This document shows, piece by piece, positions 6,641 to 6,705 of a DNA stretch of 6,705 nt. The position numbers were made by a program, and so were the translations under genes. Under the pieces are notes generated by a model that did not search any database, was not told the origin of the DNA, and saw only the letters and a program-made list of their open reading frames with translations. How positions within the stretch are numbered: the stretch's first letter is position 1; each line of letters opens with the position of its first letter. The DNA is from Crocinitomix sp. (lineage in GTDB: Bacteria > Bacteroidota > Bacteroidia > Flavobacteriales_D > Crocinitomicaceae): the NCBI GenBank assembly GCA_020849935.1, contig JADZFJ010000513.1, positions 1-6,705 on the forward strand, in the 5' to 3' direction.

Positions 6641-6661
6641 CGCAGATTACGCGGATAATCT
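6641..6661. repeat. Short intergenic repeat: tandem 9-mers forming an inverted repeat
   Basis: CGCAGATTA (6641-6649) is followed directly by CGCGGATAA (6650-6658), matching at 7 of 9 positions. Bases 6644-6661 also form a hairpin with stem AGATTA/TAATCT and a 6-base loop. The word resembles the CGCAGATT-type intergenic repeats of flavobacterial genomes (from memory, not checked). It follows the lipoprotein stop by 19 bases; without a T-tract it is a weak terminator candidate. The rest of 6622-6705 shows nothing else. Confidence 0.4.
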
Positions 6662-6705
6662 CGTCTCTAAAAACTGCAAAAAATATTGTTTTCTTACGAA
6701 ATTTG

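Overview
The window looks like chromosomal DNA of a Bacteroidota bacterium, most likely in the Flavobacteriales. Three things point there: AT-rich DNA with A-rich start regions instead of strong Shine-Dalgarno sites; a perfect TAnnTTTG -7 promoter element with a TTTG -33 element; and a type IX secretion (T9SS) C-terminal sorting domain on a repeat protein. The family- or genus-level assignment is inference.

Positions 1-3094 (minus strand) hold two tandem paralogous genes for large secreted repeat proteins. The upstream one (3094 to 1433) is complete: signal peptide, seven repeats of about 65 residues each carrying a DFDP-type motif, then a T9SS sorting domain. The second starts 24 bases after its stop and runs off the left edge after its own seventh DFDP motif. 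The pair probably forms an operon of exported beta-propeller-like (SBBP-type) surface proteins.

Positions 3385-4320 (plus strand) encode a complete class A serine beta-lactamase of the Bacteroidota type (PER/CME/CIA-like, subclass A2), divergent from the repeat genes. It converges on a gene of unknown function (4989 to 4420, minus strand) for an exported 189-residue protein.

After a 317-base non-coding stretch comes a plus-strand cluster: a SUKH (SMI1/KNR4) protein at 5307-5831, a 49-residue strongly basic protein at 5821-5970 that overlaps it by 11 bases, and a lipoprotein at 5998-6621. The cluster is preceded by a good Bacteroidota promoter whose -33 element lies inside a perfect 16-base palindrome, which suggests a regulated operon. 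SUKH proteins are often immunity proteins against secreted toxins, but no toxin gene is in view. The last 84 bases hold no gene, only a short tandem/inverted repeat that resembles dispersed intergenic repeats of flavobacteria.
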